A program made the translations under genes and the position numbers. A stretch of DNA of 64,000 bases from Paenibacillus soyae (lineage in GTDB: Bacteria; Bacillota; Bacilli; Paenibacillales; Paenibacillaceae): positions 61,369 through 125,368 of the forward strand of contig NZ_JANIPJ010000022.1 in assembly GCF_024623455.1 (NCBI RefSeq), in the 5' to 3' direction. Of this stretch, positions 53,259 through 60,425 are shown one piece after another. Within the stretch, counting starts at the first letter, position 1. Every line of letters starts with the position of its first letter. The notes beneath the pieces are model-generated. The model was not told the DNA's origin and made no database searches. It saw only the letters and a program-made list of their open reading frames with translations.

Positions 53259-53288
53259 TTGGAGATTGGCGGCTACTTAAGATAGAAT
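53259..53288 (+). promoter_or_regulatory. Possible promoter of the zinc-ribbon/protease operon
   Basis: TTGGAG (53259-53264) and TAGAAT (53283-53288) are separated by 18 bases, ending 58 bases before the GTG start. Confidence 0.4.
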
Positions 53289-53346
53289 AGAGTCATCGAT
53301 TTCGGATATGGGCAAGAGAGAGAAAGCGGCTGGGAGTTGAACGGAA

Positions 53347-54594
53347 GTGTATTGCCATCATTGCGTCAAAAGCTATGCGAGCGAAGCCAAATATTGTATG
53401 CAATGCGGCAGAAGGCTGCATTCACACCGAGTGATCGAGGCGGGCGCCGAATCCTTCGCGCTTATGGAAGGTGCGGCCGCTGCGGAATTCATCCATACGA
53501 CTGCCTATTACCCATCCGCCGCGGAACAGCCCCAGTCCTTGCAGCGGAGCGCTGGCTGGCAGCTCCCGTTGGCTATGTCGGGGCTATGCGTCGCGGTTGC
53601 CGCTGCCCTCTATCTCTACTACAATCACGAGAAAAATATTAACGAGACGGTGCTGAGGCTGCATTCGGAGGCCAAAACGGCAGCTTTGGCCGGCGAATAC
53701 GGGCAAGCGATGGAGCTGTTGTCCGACGCGCTGGAAGCAAGGCCGGAATACGAAGCCGTCGCTAAGGATATGCAAGTAATTCGGCACGTCGAGCAGCTGA
53801 AGCGAATGACCGAGCAGGTTGAGGTTAGTCTGTCTACGGGAATGACGAGGGACGCGGAGAAAGGCATCCGTACCTTGGAATCCGAGTTCGGCGGCCACAA
53901 GGAACCGATATACGACAAGCTCAAAATCCGCTTGGACGAGCTCAGCATGAATCTGACGCTGCAGAAGCTGACGATGGAGCTGGAGACGTTAACGACCGTC
54001 AAGGAGCACGGGGAGATGCTTAACATCGTCGGCGGCCTGATTGGGGAAGAGGCGGAAGCGTTGAAGGAGCAGATTCTATCCCGGATCAGAGAGCTGACGA
54101 CGGCCGAAGTGGACGGTCTGCTGGCGAAACGAAATTATACGGGCGCCGAAGAAGCCGTCGAACGGGCCATCGTCTGGGCGCAAGAGGACGAAGCGCTGCT
54201 CGCGCTGGAGAAGCGCGTGCAGAGCGAGCGGGCCAGCTATGAGGAGCTCGAGCAGCAGCGGATCGAACAGGCGATGCAGCGCGCGGCCGAAGAGGATCTA
54301 ATTAACCAGACCGCCGCGGTGGAATTCGTCCGGACGGAACAGACGCTGGACGAGTTCGGAGATTTGACGATTCTGGGCGTTCTGAAGAACGCGGCCACGA
54401 GGCCGATCTACTCGGTGGCCGTCGAATTTACGGTTCAGTCGGCGAGCGGAGAGACGATTGGCAAAGGCACGGCCCAAGCTACGCCTAGTTTCGTTGAACC
54501 TGGAGAAGAAATGACGTTCACCGCGACGGTTTACGGCGCGAACACCGACGAATGCACGGTCGTCGTCGATAATGCCACTTGGTACTTGGATTAA
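53347..54594 (+). CDS. Zinc-ribbon membrane protein with FxLYD-like C-terminal domain
   Basis: A 415-residue protein beginning at GTG 53347. The first 21 residues form a zinc ribbon with Cys3/Cys6 and Cys17/Cys20. One membrane segment lies at about 75-92 (LPLAMSGLCVAVAAALYLYY). A long helical, probably coiled-coil/TPR-like part follows (100-310), with AGEYGQAMELLSDALEARPE. The C-terminal 105 residues look like an FxLYD sandwich (DLTILGVLKNAATRPIYSVA). The ribbon should be cytoplasmic and the rest outside. The next gene, 15 bases downstream, encodes a membrane-anchored HtrA-like protease, so a shared envelope role is likely. Function unknown. Confidence 0.82.
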   Translation: MYCHHCVKSYASEAKYCMQCGRRLHSHRVIEAGAESFALMEGAAAAEFIHTTAYYPSAAEQPQSLQRSAGWQLPLAMSGLCVAVAAALYLYYNHEKNINETVLRLHSEAKTAALAGEYGQAMELLSDALEARPEYEAVAKDMQVIRHVEQLKRMTEQVEVSLSTGMTRDAEKGIRTLESEFGGHKEPIYDKLKIRLDELSMNLTLQKLTMELETLTTVKEHGEMLNIVGGLIGEEAEALKEQILSRIRELTTAEVDGLLAKRNYTGAEEAVERAIVWAQEDEALLALEKRVQSERASYEELEQQRIEQAMQRAAEEDLINQTAAVEFVRTEQTLDEFGDLTILGVLKNAATRPIYSVAVEFTVQSASGETIGKGTAQATPSFVEPGEEMTFTATVYGANTDECTVVVDNATWYLD

Positions 54595-54609
54595 GGTGGG
54601 GATAGCGGA

Positions 54610-55722
54610 ATGAGAAATCGAATATGGGCAGGGCTGATCGGTTCCGTACTCATCCTGGGTGCCGGGTCTGCCGCCGGATACGCGATTAAGACGGAAATGC
54701 CGAAGCAGCTGAACGGGTCCCCTCTGCTTGCCGTCGGCGAAGTGAAAAAATCGCTGAAGGATATCATTTTCGAGACGCAGAAGCTGGTGGTGATGATCGA
54801 GGCAGATACGGGCGCGCAAGGGTCGGGCTTCCTCTACAACATGAACGGCGATCTGCTGACGAACGCTCATGTCGTAGCGGGAGTGCGCCACGTGAAGGTG
54901 AAGACGTCCGACGCGCGTATTCTCGAAGGAGAAGTCATCGGCATCAGCACCGATACGGACGTCGCGGTGGTGCGGGTGAAGGAGCTGGAAGGAACCCAGC
55001 CTCTGCCGATCGCCCGCTATGAGAAAGGCGAAGTCGGGGACGACGTGCTTGCTGTCGGCAGTCCGCTCGGCTTCCAGAATACGATCACGACCGGCATCAT
55101 CAGCGGCGTGGATCGCAGCTTTCAGATCGAGCCTTACAGCTACAAGGGCTTGTACCAAATTTCGGCGCCAATCGCGCCGGGCAACAGCGGAGGACCGCTC
55201 GTCGATCTGGCGACGGGGGCCGTGCTCGGCATCAATTCCGCGGGTCTCGAGGAAGGAACGATCGGCTTCAGCATTCCGCTTCCAAGCGTGCTGGCCATGG
55301 CGGAAGGCTGGTCGAAGCGTCCGATGACAATGCTGCCGAACCTGTCGTTGACGGAGGGAACGGAGGTTGACGCGAATGAGGATTCGCTGGATCAGCTCGC
55401 GGGCTACTTGGTCACGCATTTCTACGACAGCATTAACAGCCGGGATTACGTCTACGCCTATTCGCTCTTGGGCGGCAACTGGAAGGAAAGCACGAGCTAC
55501 GCGAAATTCCGGGAAGGTTATTTGACCACTCGCAACGTCGTCATCGACGACATGCACGTATCGATGAGCGGGGACGAGGCGACGGTTACAGCCGTGCTGT
55601 CGGTCGACGAACGACGGAACAGCGAGAATGTGCTGAGCAAGTATCAGGTAACGTATAAGGTCGGCTACGAAAACGATCAGCTGAAGCTTCTCACGGGCAA
55701 AGGCAAGTCGATCAAAAAATAA
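54610..55722 (+). CDS. Membrane-anchored HtrA-like serine protease without PDZ domain
   Basis: A 370-residue S1C-type protease. An N-terminal hydrophobic segment (residues 5-25) anchors or exports it. The triad is visible: His87 in LTNAHVVAG, Asp117 in TDTDVAVVRV and Ser193 in PGNSGGPLVDL. The protease domain ends near residue 230. In place of the usual PDZ domain there is a C-terminal 120-residue NTF2-like region (LVTHFYDSINSRDYVYAYSL). It probably cleaves or chaperones envelope proteins. It follows the zinc-ribbon gene by 15 bases. Family confidence is high; the role of the C-terminal domain is unknown. Confidence 0.9.
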   Translation: MRNRIWAGLIGSVLILGAGSAAGYAIKTEMPKQLNGSPLLAVGEVKKSLKDIIFETQKLVVMIEADTGAQGSGFLYNMNGDLLTNAHVVAGVRHVKVKTSDARILEGEVIGISTDTDVAVVRVKELEGTQPLPIARYEKGEVGDDVLAVGSPLGFQNTITTGIISGVDRSFQIEPYSYKGLYQISAPIAPGNSGGPLVDLATGAVLGINSAGLEEGTIGFSIPLPSVLAMAEGWSKRPMTMLPNLSLTEGTEVDANEDSLDQLAGYLVTHFYDSINSRDYVYAYSLLGGNWKESTSYAKFREGYLTTRNVVIDDMHVSMSGDEATVTAVLSVDERRNSENVLSKYQVTYKVGYENDQLKLLTGKGKSIKK

Positions 55723-55726
55723 ATGG

Positions 55727-55776
55727 AAAGCCGCAGACTGACTTCTTCGAGAAGCAGTCTGCGGCTTTCTTTTTTG
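55727..55776. terminator. Strong bidirectional terminator
   Basis: AAAGCCGCAGACTG (55727-55740) pairs perfectly with CAGTCTGCGGCTTT (55755-55768), followed by a T-run on the plus strand. It sits in the 61-base gap between convergent genes. Confidence 0.92.
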
Positions 55777-55783
55777 TGCGGTA

Positions 55784-56812
55784 TTATCTGTAAACGAGCT
55801 GGAGCGTGACCGTATCCCCGCTTTGGATTGGCGTGCCAAGCAGCGAAGCCGGAATGACGCGGCCGTTCAGCATCAGCTGATAGCCGATGTTGCCTGCGAT
55901 CGGCACTCCGCTGACGGACGCGATACTGCCGTTCGGAGCGAACACGACGACGCCCGTCGCGGCCAAGGCTCCGGCAACGGTCATACCGTAACGGTGTCTG
56001 ACGGTATAGCCGTTCGTGATGTTCGGATAAATGTTGCCGCCGTTAATAACGACGGTTACGAAGCCTTGGTGAACGGGTGGAACCGGCTGGACTGGAGGGT
56101 AGGGAAGCGGCACTGGCAATGGGATGGGGAGCGGGAACGGCTGGGGGAATGGTCCCGGGCCGTGATGACCGTGATCGCCATGATGTCCGCCGCCGTGATG
56201 CCCGCCGCCGTGATGCCCGCCGCCATGATGTCCGCCGCCGTGCTGTCCACCGCCGTGATGCCCGCCGCCGTGCTGTCCGCCCTGGCCGTGCTGCCCCGGC
56301 TGAGGCGGCCGCTGGCCCTGCCCGCCTTGGCCATGATGTCCGCCGCCATGATGTCCGCCGCCATGATGTCCGCCGCCATGGTGTCCGCCGCCATGATGTC
56401 CGCCGCCATGGTGTCCGCCGCCATGATGTCCGCCGCCATGATGTCCGCCGCCATGGTGCCCGCCGCCATGATGTCCGCCGCCATGGTGCCCGCCGCCATG
56501 ATGTCCGCCGCCATGGTGCCCGCCGCCATGGTGCCCGCCGCCATGGTGCCCCGGACCCCAAGGGCCCCATTGTCCTTGTCCCCAAGGTCCAGGTACCCAA
56601 GGTCCTGGGCCCCATGGTCCAGGCGACCATGGTCCTTGCTGCCATTGCCCGGGAATCCACTGCCCTTGCTGCCATCCGCCTACGCCTTGCCCCGGCAGAA
56701 GACCCGGAATCGGTATGATCGCGCGATCCCCGCCGCATCCGCAGCCTCCTTTGGCCGCGGTCGATTTAACAGTTGCCGTTTCTTTCGTTTTATTCACATA
56801 AGTACGCGTCAT
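55784..56812 (-). CDS. His/Gly-repeat protein with W-P-G repeats and small C-terminal beta domain
   Basis: A 342-residue protein of unknown function with striking composition. AAGGAGAAT precedes the ATG at 56812. After a short N-terminus with CGCGG, residues about 45-85 are W-P-G-Q repeats (WSPGPWGPGPWVPGPW). Residues about 87-161 are HHGGG units (15 HH pairs), then a Gln/Gly/Pro spacer, then a second HHGGG/QHGGG block (about 178-218) and a Pro-rich linker. The last 95 residues look like a folded beta domain (VTVVINGGNIYPNITNG to SGDTVTLQLVYR), possibly DUF4430/SLBB-like. No signal peptide is seen. A metal-binding spore-coat or surface role is conceivable but unproven. The frame is open across all repeats, and codon positions vary silently, which supports a real protein. 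Confidence 0.75.
   Translation of the reverse strand: MTRTYVNKTKETATVKSTAAKGGCGCGGDRAIIPIPGLLPGQGVGGWQQGQWIPGQWQQGPWSPGPWGPGPWVPGPWGQGQWGPWGPGHHGGGHHGGGHHGGGHHGGGHHGGGHHGGGHHGGGHHGGGHHGGGHHGGGHHGGGHHGGGHHGGGHHGGGHHGQGGQGQRPPQPGQHGQGGQHGGGHHGGGQHGGGHHGGGHHGGGHHGGGHHGDHGHHGPGPFPQPFPLPIPLPVPLPYPPVQPVPPVHQGFVTVVINGGNIYPNITNGYTVRHRYGMTVAGALAATGVVVFAPNGSIASVSGVPIAGNIGYQLMLNGRVIPASLLGTPIQSGDTVTLQLVYR
56160..56555. repeat. 15-base tandem repeat tract inside the His/Gly gene
   Basis: Units of the type CCGCCGCCATGATGT repeat about 15 times between 56331 and 56552 and again, more diverged, at 56160-56280. Units differ mainly at silent positions (CATGATG versus CATGGTG). Confidence 0.9.
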
Positions 56813-56995
56813 GCGAGCTTCATTCTCCTTCGTCCTTTTGAATTAGGCTAATATCCTCCTGCATACTATGCGGCTTATGCCTAACCCGTGAGCGCGAGAA
56901 GCGATGCAAATAGGTAGAAAAATTCAACACAAGAAGTTGATTTTTTGGATGTTACTAATTGTCGAAAGCGGGTAAAGTAGAACCTGTAAACAGTA

Positions 56996-57200
56996 GTTCA
57001 AAAAGTCCACTTTTGATCACGAAGCGTTGCAGGAAGCCTGCTCGACGTCGAATATCGAGTTCAGCCGAAACAAGCGAATGCTTTCGAAGTATGTTTCCTC
57101 CGGAAACATTGCAGGTGCTCACGTAGCTCCCACTACGCTCCGCTCCTCAGTTTCTAGCATTATCCGATCTTCTCGGTGCTGAAAACTGGACTTTTTGAAC
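56996..57200. mobile_element. MITE-like non-coding element with terminal inverted repeats
   Basis: The ends GTTCAAAAAGTCCACTTTT (56996-57014) and AAAACTGGACTTTTTGAAC (57182-57200) are inverted repeats matching at 18 of 19 positions. The 205-base element holds an internal perfect hairpin (ATGTTTCC 57091-57098, GGAAACAT 57102-57109) and no open frame of use. Size, ends and location between genes fit a miniature inverted-repeat transposable element or a mobile RNA-structure repeat. I see no clear target-site duplication. Confidence 0.65.
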
Positions 57201-57206
57201 CCGAAC

Positions 57207-57220
57207 TGTAAGCGATCACA
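57207..57220. promoter_or_regulatory. Perfect CcpA cre site
   Basis: TGTAAGCGATCACA matches the cre consensus TGWAANCGNTNWCA at all 14 positions and ends 20 bases before the start codon of the sugar-binding protein gene. Confidence 0.75.
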
Positions 57221-57240
57221 ATCTCGAGGGGGATAAAAAA

Positions 57241-58587
57241 ATGAACCAAAAACGCGCGATCGGCCTCGTGCTGGCGACGGCATTGACCGTAGCTCTTACG
57301 GCTTGCGGCGGCAACAACGCACCAAACAATAATACCGGCGGCGACGCGACCAATGCGCCATCCGGCGGCAACGCGACGGAAGGCAAAAAAGTAACGTTGA
57401 CGCTTCAAACGATCCAAACCGATAAGTCGACTCCTCAATACCAAGTGGAAGAAGAGATCGTCAATAATTATATGAAAGAGTTCCCGAACGTTAAGATCGA
57501 GTGGGACCGTCTGGATACCGAGCAGCAAAAGGTGAAGCTGAAGACACAAGCGGCTTCCGGCGAAGTAGCCGACATTACGATGGTTAACCCAGGCGCCCAA
57601 TTGCAGCCTTTCGCCGATGGCAAAGTGCTTGCGCCGCTCAACGATATGCTTGAAGACGCCGAGCTCAAAGGCACGTTCCTGGAAGGCATTCTGGACTACT
57701 ACTCGTTCGACGGCAACCTTTACGCGCTGCCTTATAACATGAACCTTGCGGGTATCTTCTATAACAAAGAGCTGTTCGAGAAAGCAGGCGTTTCCGAGCC
57801 GGCGACTTTCGAGGATCTTATCGCTTCCTTCCCTAAATTCAAAGAAGCGGGCATCGCTCCGATGATGCTCGGCGGCAAAGACAAATGGCCTCTTTCCTTC
57901 ATGTTCACGAACATTCTTCAGCGCGTCAACGGCGGGCCGAAGTTCCTGGACGACGTTGTAGCGGGCAACAAGCAATTCACGGATCCGGTATTCGTAGAAG
58001 CGCTGCAAAAAACGAAGGATCTGATTCAAGCCGGCGCTTACCAAGAAGGCGCTGCGACATACGACAACAACACGGCTTCCCAGCAGTTCCGCGACGGAAA
58101 AGCGGCGATGTACTTCATGGGTACTTGGGAAATTTCCGCAATCGACGCTTCCGAGGTTGTAGGCGGCAAAGTCGGCTTCCTGCCATTCCCGACCGTTGGC
58201 GGCAAAGGTAACGCTAAAGACTATGTAGTAGCTCCGGGTACGGCGTACGCGCTTGGCGCCAACAGCGAAAACCTGGATGAAGCGAAGAAATTCCTGAGAT
58301 ACCTTCTGGTTAACTATCCGAAAGTCGCATTCGAGAAAAAAGCGGCCGTAGGCTTGGCGCAAAAAGTAGAAGGCGATTTCAAAGCTGCAGGCTACTCCGA
58401 TCTTGCGATCGACGCACTGGCTCGTTTCAATGAAGTGCAAGGCGGCGACATGAACTTTGACAATGTCATCGAGCCTGCAACGACTCAAACGCACCTGACC
58501 GGCCTGCAAAGCTTGCTGATCAAAGACGTCAACGTGGAAGAGCTGGCTGCCGAGCATCAAAAAACTTGGGAGCTCAACAAAAAATAA
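57241..58587 (+). CDS. Sugar-binding lipoprotein
   Basis: A 448-residue family 1 solute-binding protein. The signal peptide ends with LTAC and Cys22, followed by an Asn/Gly-rich linker. Segments such as QVEEEIVNNYMKEFPNVKIE, LPYNMNLAGIFYNKELFEKA and FRDGKAAMYFMGTWEISAID are typical. The gene uses highly biased codons, as does mdxE, which suggests strong expression. It heads an operon with two permeases and is followed by a sensor kinase and a response regulator. The perfect cre site just upstream points to glucose repression. The sugar is unknown. Confidence 0.93.
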   Translation: MNQKRAIGLVLATALTVALTACGGNNAPNNNTGGDATNAPSGGNATEGKKVTLTLQTIQTDKSTPQYQVEEEIVNNYMKEFPNVKIEWDRLDTEQQKVKLKTQAASGEVADITMVNPGAQLQPFADGKVLAPLNDMLEDAELKGTFLEGILDYYSFDGNLYALPYNMNLAGIFYNKELFEKAGVSEPATFEDLIASFPKFKEAGIAPMMLGGKDKWPLSFMFTNILQRVNGGPKFLDDVVAGNKQFTDPVFVEALQKTKDLIQAGAYQEGAATYDNNTASQQFRDGKAAMYFMGTWEISAIDASEVVGGKVGFLPFPTVGGKGNAKDYVVAPGTAYALGANSENLDEAKKFLRYLLVNYPKVAFEKKAAVGLAQKVEGDFKAAGYSDLAIDALARFNEVQGGDMNFDNVIEPATTQTHLTGLQSLLIKDVNVEELAAEHQKTWELNKK

Positions 58588-58599
58588 ATGCAGCGTGAC

Positions 58600-58627
58600 G
58601 CAAAGGGAGCCGAAAGGTTCCCTTTGC
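58600..58627 (+). other. Intercistronic hairpin between binding protein and permease genes
   Basis: GCAAAGGGAGCC (58600-58611) pairs with GGTTCCCTTTGC (58616-58627) over a GAAA tetraloop, with one G-T pair and no T-run. The GNRA-type loop makes it stable. It probably protects the upstream mRNA or limits read-through, as at 2851-2875. Confidence 0.75.
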
Positions 58628-58654
58628 CACTGATTAGCGCGGGAGGGAAAGCTA

Positions 58655-59548
58655 GTGAACGGAGTATTGCGAGTAGGAAAATGGACGTTAGCGGTGTTCG
58701 TCCTTCCCTGTTTGTTATTTTATTTAGCCTTTGTATTTGCCCCGATTATCGTATCGGTTTATTATTCCTTCATGGAATGGGCGGGAATGGGCGAGCAGAA
58801 GTTCATCGGCTTCGAGAACTTCAGAGTCATGCTGACCCAGGATCCGATCTTCTGGCCGTCCGTCCTGAGAACGCTGTATATTTCGGGTGCGTCGCTGCTC
58901 CAAATTCCGATTGCGATCGTCATCGCCGTCTTGTTAAGCCGTTACGTGAGGCGAGCGAATTTCCTGTTGTCCAGCTATTTCCTGCCGGTCATTCTGTCGG
59001 TCGTTATTATCGGACAGCTATGGAAGGCCATCTATAATCCGGCGTCGCTTGGCGGCATGATTAACCAGATGCTGGTAACGTTCGGACTGGAATCGTGGAC
59101 AAAAACCTGGCTGGCGGACTCGGAGGTTGCGATTTTCGCGCTTTGCTTCGTTATTTTCTGGCAGTATATCGGCTACCACGTCCTCATTCAATTTACCGGG
59201 GTTCAAAATATTTCGACAGACATCTATGAAGCCGCGAGCATCGACGGAGCGGAGGGCTTCAAAGCGGATCGCTACATCACGCTTCCGCTGTTATCTCCGG
59301 TTATTAAAGTGTCGACGGTCCTTGCCGTAATCGGCTCGCTCAAAGCGTTCGACTTGATCGTCGTCATGACGGGCGGCGGACCCGCGAATACGACCGAAGT
59401 GATCTCGACGCATATGTACAACATGACTTTTGTAACGTTCAAATACGGATACGGCAGCGCAATCTCCACGTTCCTCGTCATCTTCTGCTTGGTTATGACG
59501 GTATTGTTGAACTTGGCGTTCAAACGCGCTGAAGAAGCCGCCTCTTAG
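58655..59548 (+). CDS. Sugar ABC importer permease (MalF/UgpA-like)
   Basis: A 297-residue permease starting at GTG 58655, with GGGAGGG seven bases upstream. Six membrane segments begin with LAVFVLPCLLFYLAFVFAPI. The EAA loop reads EAASIDGAEGFKAD near residue 195. The segment VIVVMTGGGPANTTEVISTH (here LIVVMTGGGPANTTEV) is typical of the family. It partners the next gene product, 18 bases downstream. Confidence 0.93.
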   Translation: MNGVLRVGKWTLAVFVLPCLLFYLAFVFAPIIVSVYYSFMEWAGMGEQKFIGFENFRVMLTQDPIFWPSVLRTLYISGASLLQIPIAIVIAVLLSRYVRRANFLLSSYFLPVILSVVIIGQLWKAIYNPASLGGMINQMLVTFGLESWTKTWLADSEVAIFALCFVIFWQYIGYHVLIQFTGVQNISTDIYEAASIDGAEGFKADRYITLPLLSPVIKVSTVLAVIGSLKAFDLIVVMTGGGPANTTEVISTHMYNMTFVTFKYGYGSAISTFLVIFCLVMTVLLNLAFKRAEEAAS

Positions 59549-59566
59549 AGAAAGGAGCAGAATACG

Positions 59567-60400
59567 ATGAAGGATTTTCGTTCTTTAAGACGCGCGGGCG
59601 CATGGATCATCATGGGGATATTGGCGGTTACGCAGCTTTACCCGCTGCTATGGCTGCTGCTCTATTCCTTCAAGACGAACAGCGAAATTATGTCCGGCCA
59701 GTTTTTTGCCCTGCCGAAAGAATGGGTTTGGCAGAACTATGTTGACGCGTTTACATCCGGGAGCTATTTAAAGTATATTGGCAATAGCATTTTTGTAACG
59801 GGGATTACGCTTGTCCTGACGATCCTGTTCAGCGGGATGGTATCCTATGCGATTACGAGGTTCAAATGGCGTTACGGCAACGCGGTGATGCTGGTGTTCT
59901 TGATCGGAATCATGATCCCGATCCAGTCGACGCTGCTTCCGCTCATGATTATTTTCAAAAATATGGGCGTGCTTAACACGCATCTCTCCATTATTATTCC
60001 TTACGTTGCTTTCTCGATCCCGATCGCGGTGTTTATCCTTTCCGGGTTTCTGAGGGGCATCCCGACCGAAATCGAAGAATCCGCGATGATCGACGGCGCC
60101 AATATATATCGTATTTTCTTTAACATTATACTTCCCGTTATGGTACCTCCGATTATGACCGTCACGATACTTACGTTTATCTCGATCTGGAACGAATATA
60201 TTATTGCGGCAATCTTTCTGTCCTCCGATGGGCTCAAGACGCTTCCGTTCGGTCTTAACAGCTTCGTCGGCCAATATAACGCCAATTACGGCGCGATCGG
60301 GGCCTACCTTGTACTTGGAGCGTTGCCGGTCGTCATCGTATACTTCATCCTTTCGGACAAGATCACGAAGGGCATGGTAGCAGGCGCGGTCAAAGGATAA
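59567..60400 (+). CDS. Sugar ABC importer permease (MalG/UgpE-like)
   Basis: A 277-residue permease with AAAGGAG before the ATG. Membrane segments begin with AWIIMGILAVTQLYPLLWLL. The EAA-type loop reads ESAMIDGANIYRIF near residue 170, and the C-terminus SDKITKGMVAGAVKG is typical. It completes the channel of the third importer type in the window; again no ATPase gene is adjacent. Confidence 0.93.
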   Translation: MKDFRSLRRAGAWIIMGILAVTQLYPLLWLLLYSFKTNSEIMSGQFFALPKEWVWQNYVDAFTSGSYLKYIGNSIFVTGITLVLTILFSGMVSYAITRFKWRYGNAVMLVFLIGIMIPIQSTLLPLMIIFKNMGVLNTHLSIIIPYVAFSIPIAVFILSGFLRGIPTEIEESAMIDGANIYRIFFNIILPVMVPPIMTVTILTFISIWNEYIIAAIFLSSDGLKTLPFGLNSFVGQYNANYGAIGAYLVLGALPVVIVYFILSDKITKGMVAGAVKG

Positions 60401-60425
60401 GGGTTGCGCGCAGGGAGGAACCATC

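Larger units (their letters stand above)
56813..57240. other. Intergenic region with MITE-like element and cre site
   Basis: This 428-base gap contains no supported gene. It carries an AT-rich stretch (56920-56960), the inverted-repeat element at 56996-57200, the cre site at 57207-57220 and the ribosome binding site GAGGGGGAT of the next gene. I found no convincing sigma-A promoter upstream of the element. Confidence 0.6.

Noticed and set aside
56160..56555. Regular repeats considered as a CRISPR array
   Set aside because: The 15-base units are contiguous, without unique spacers, and encode in-frame HHGGG peptides. No cas genes are nearby.
56077..56718. Plus-strand and other-frame open frames over the His/Gly repeats
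   Set aside because: A 15-base repeat keeps all frames open. Only the minus-strand frame at 55784-56812 has a ribosome binding site and non-repetitive folded ends.
56953..56978. Possible sigma-B-type promoter (GTTACT, 13 bases, GGGTAA) upstream of the MITE-like element
   Set aside because: The -35 box matches at only three positions, so it is not distinguishable from chance.
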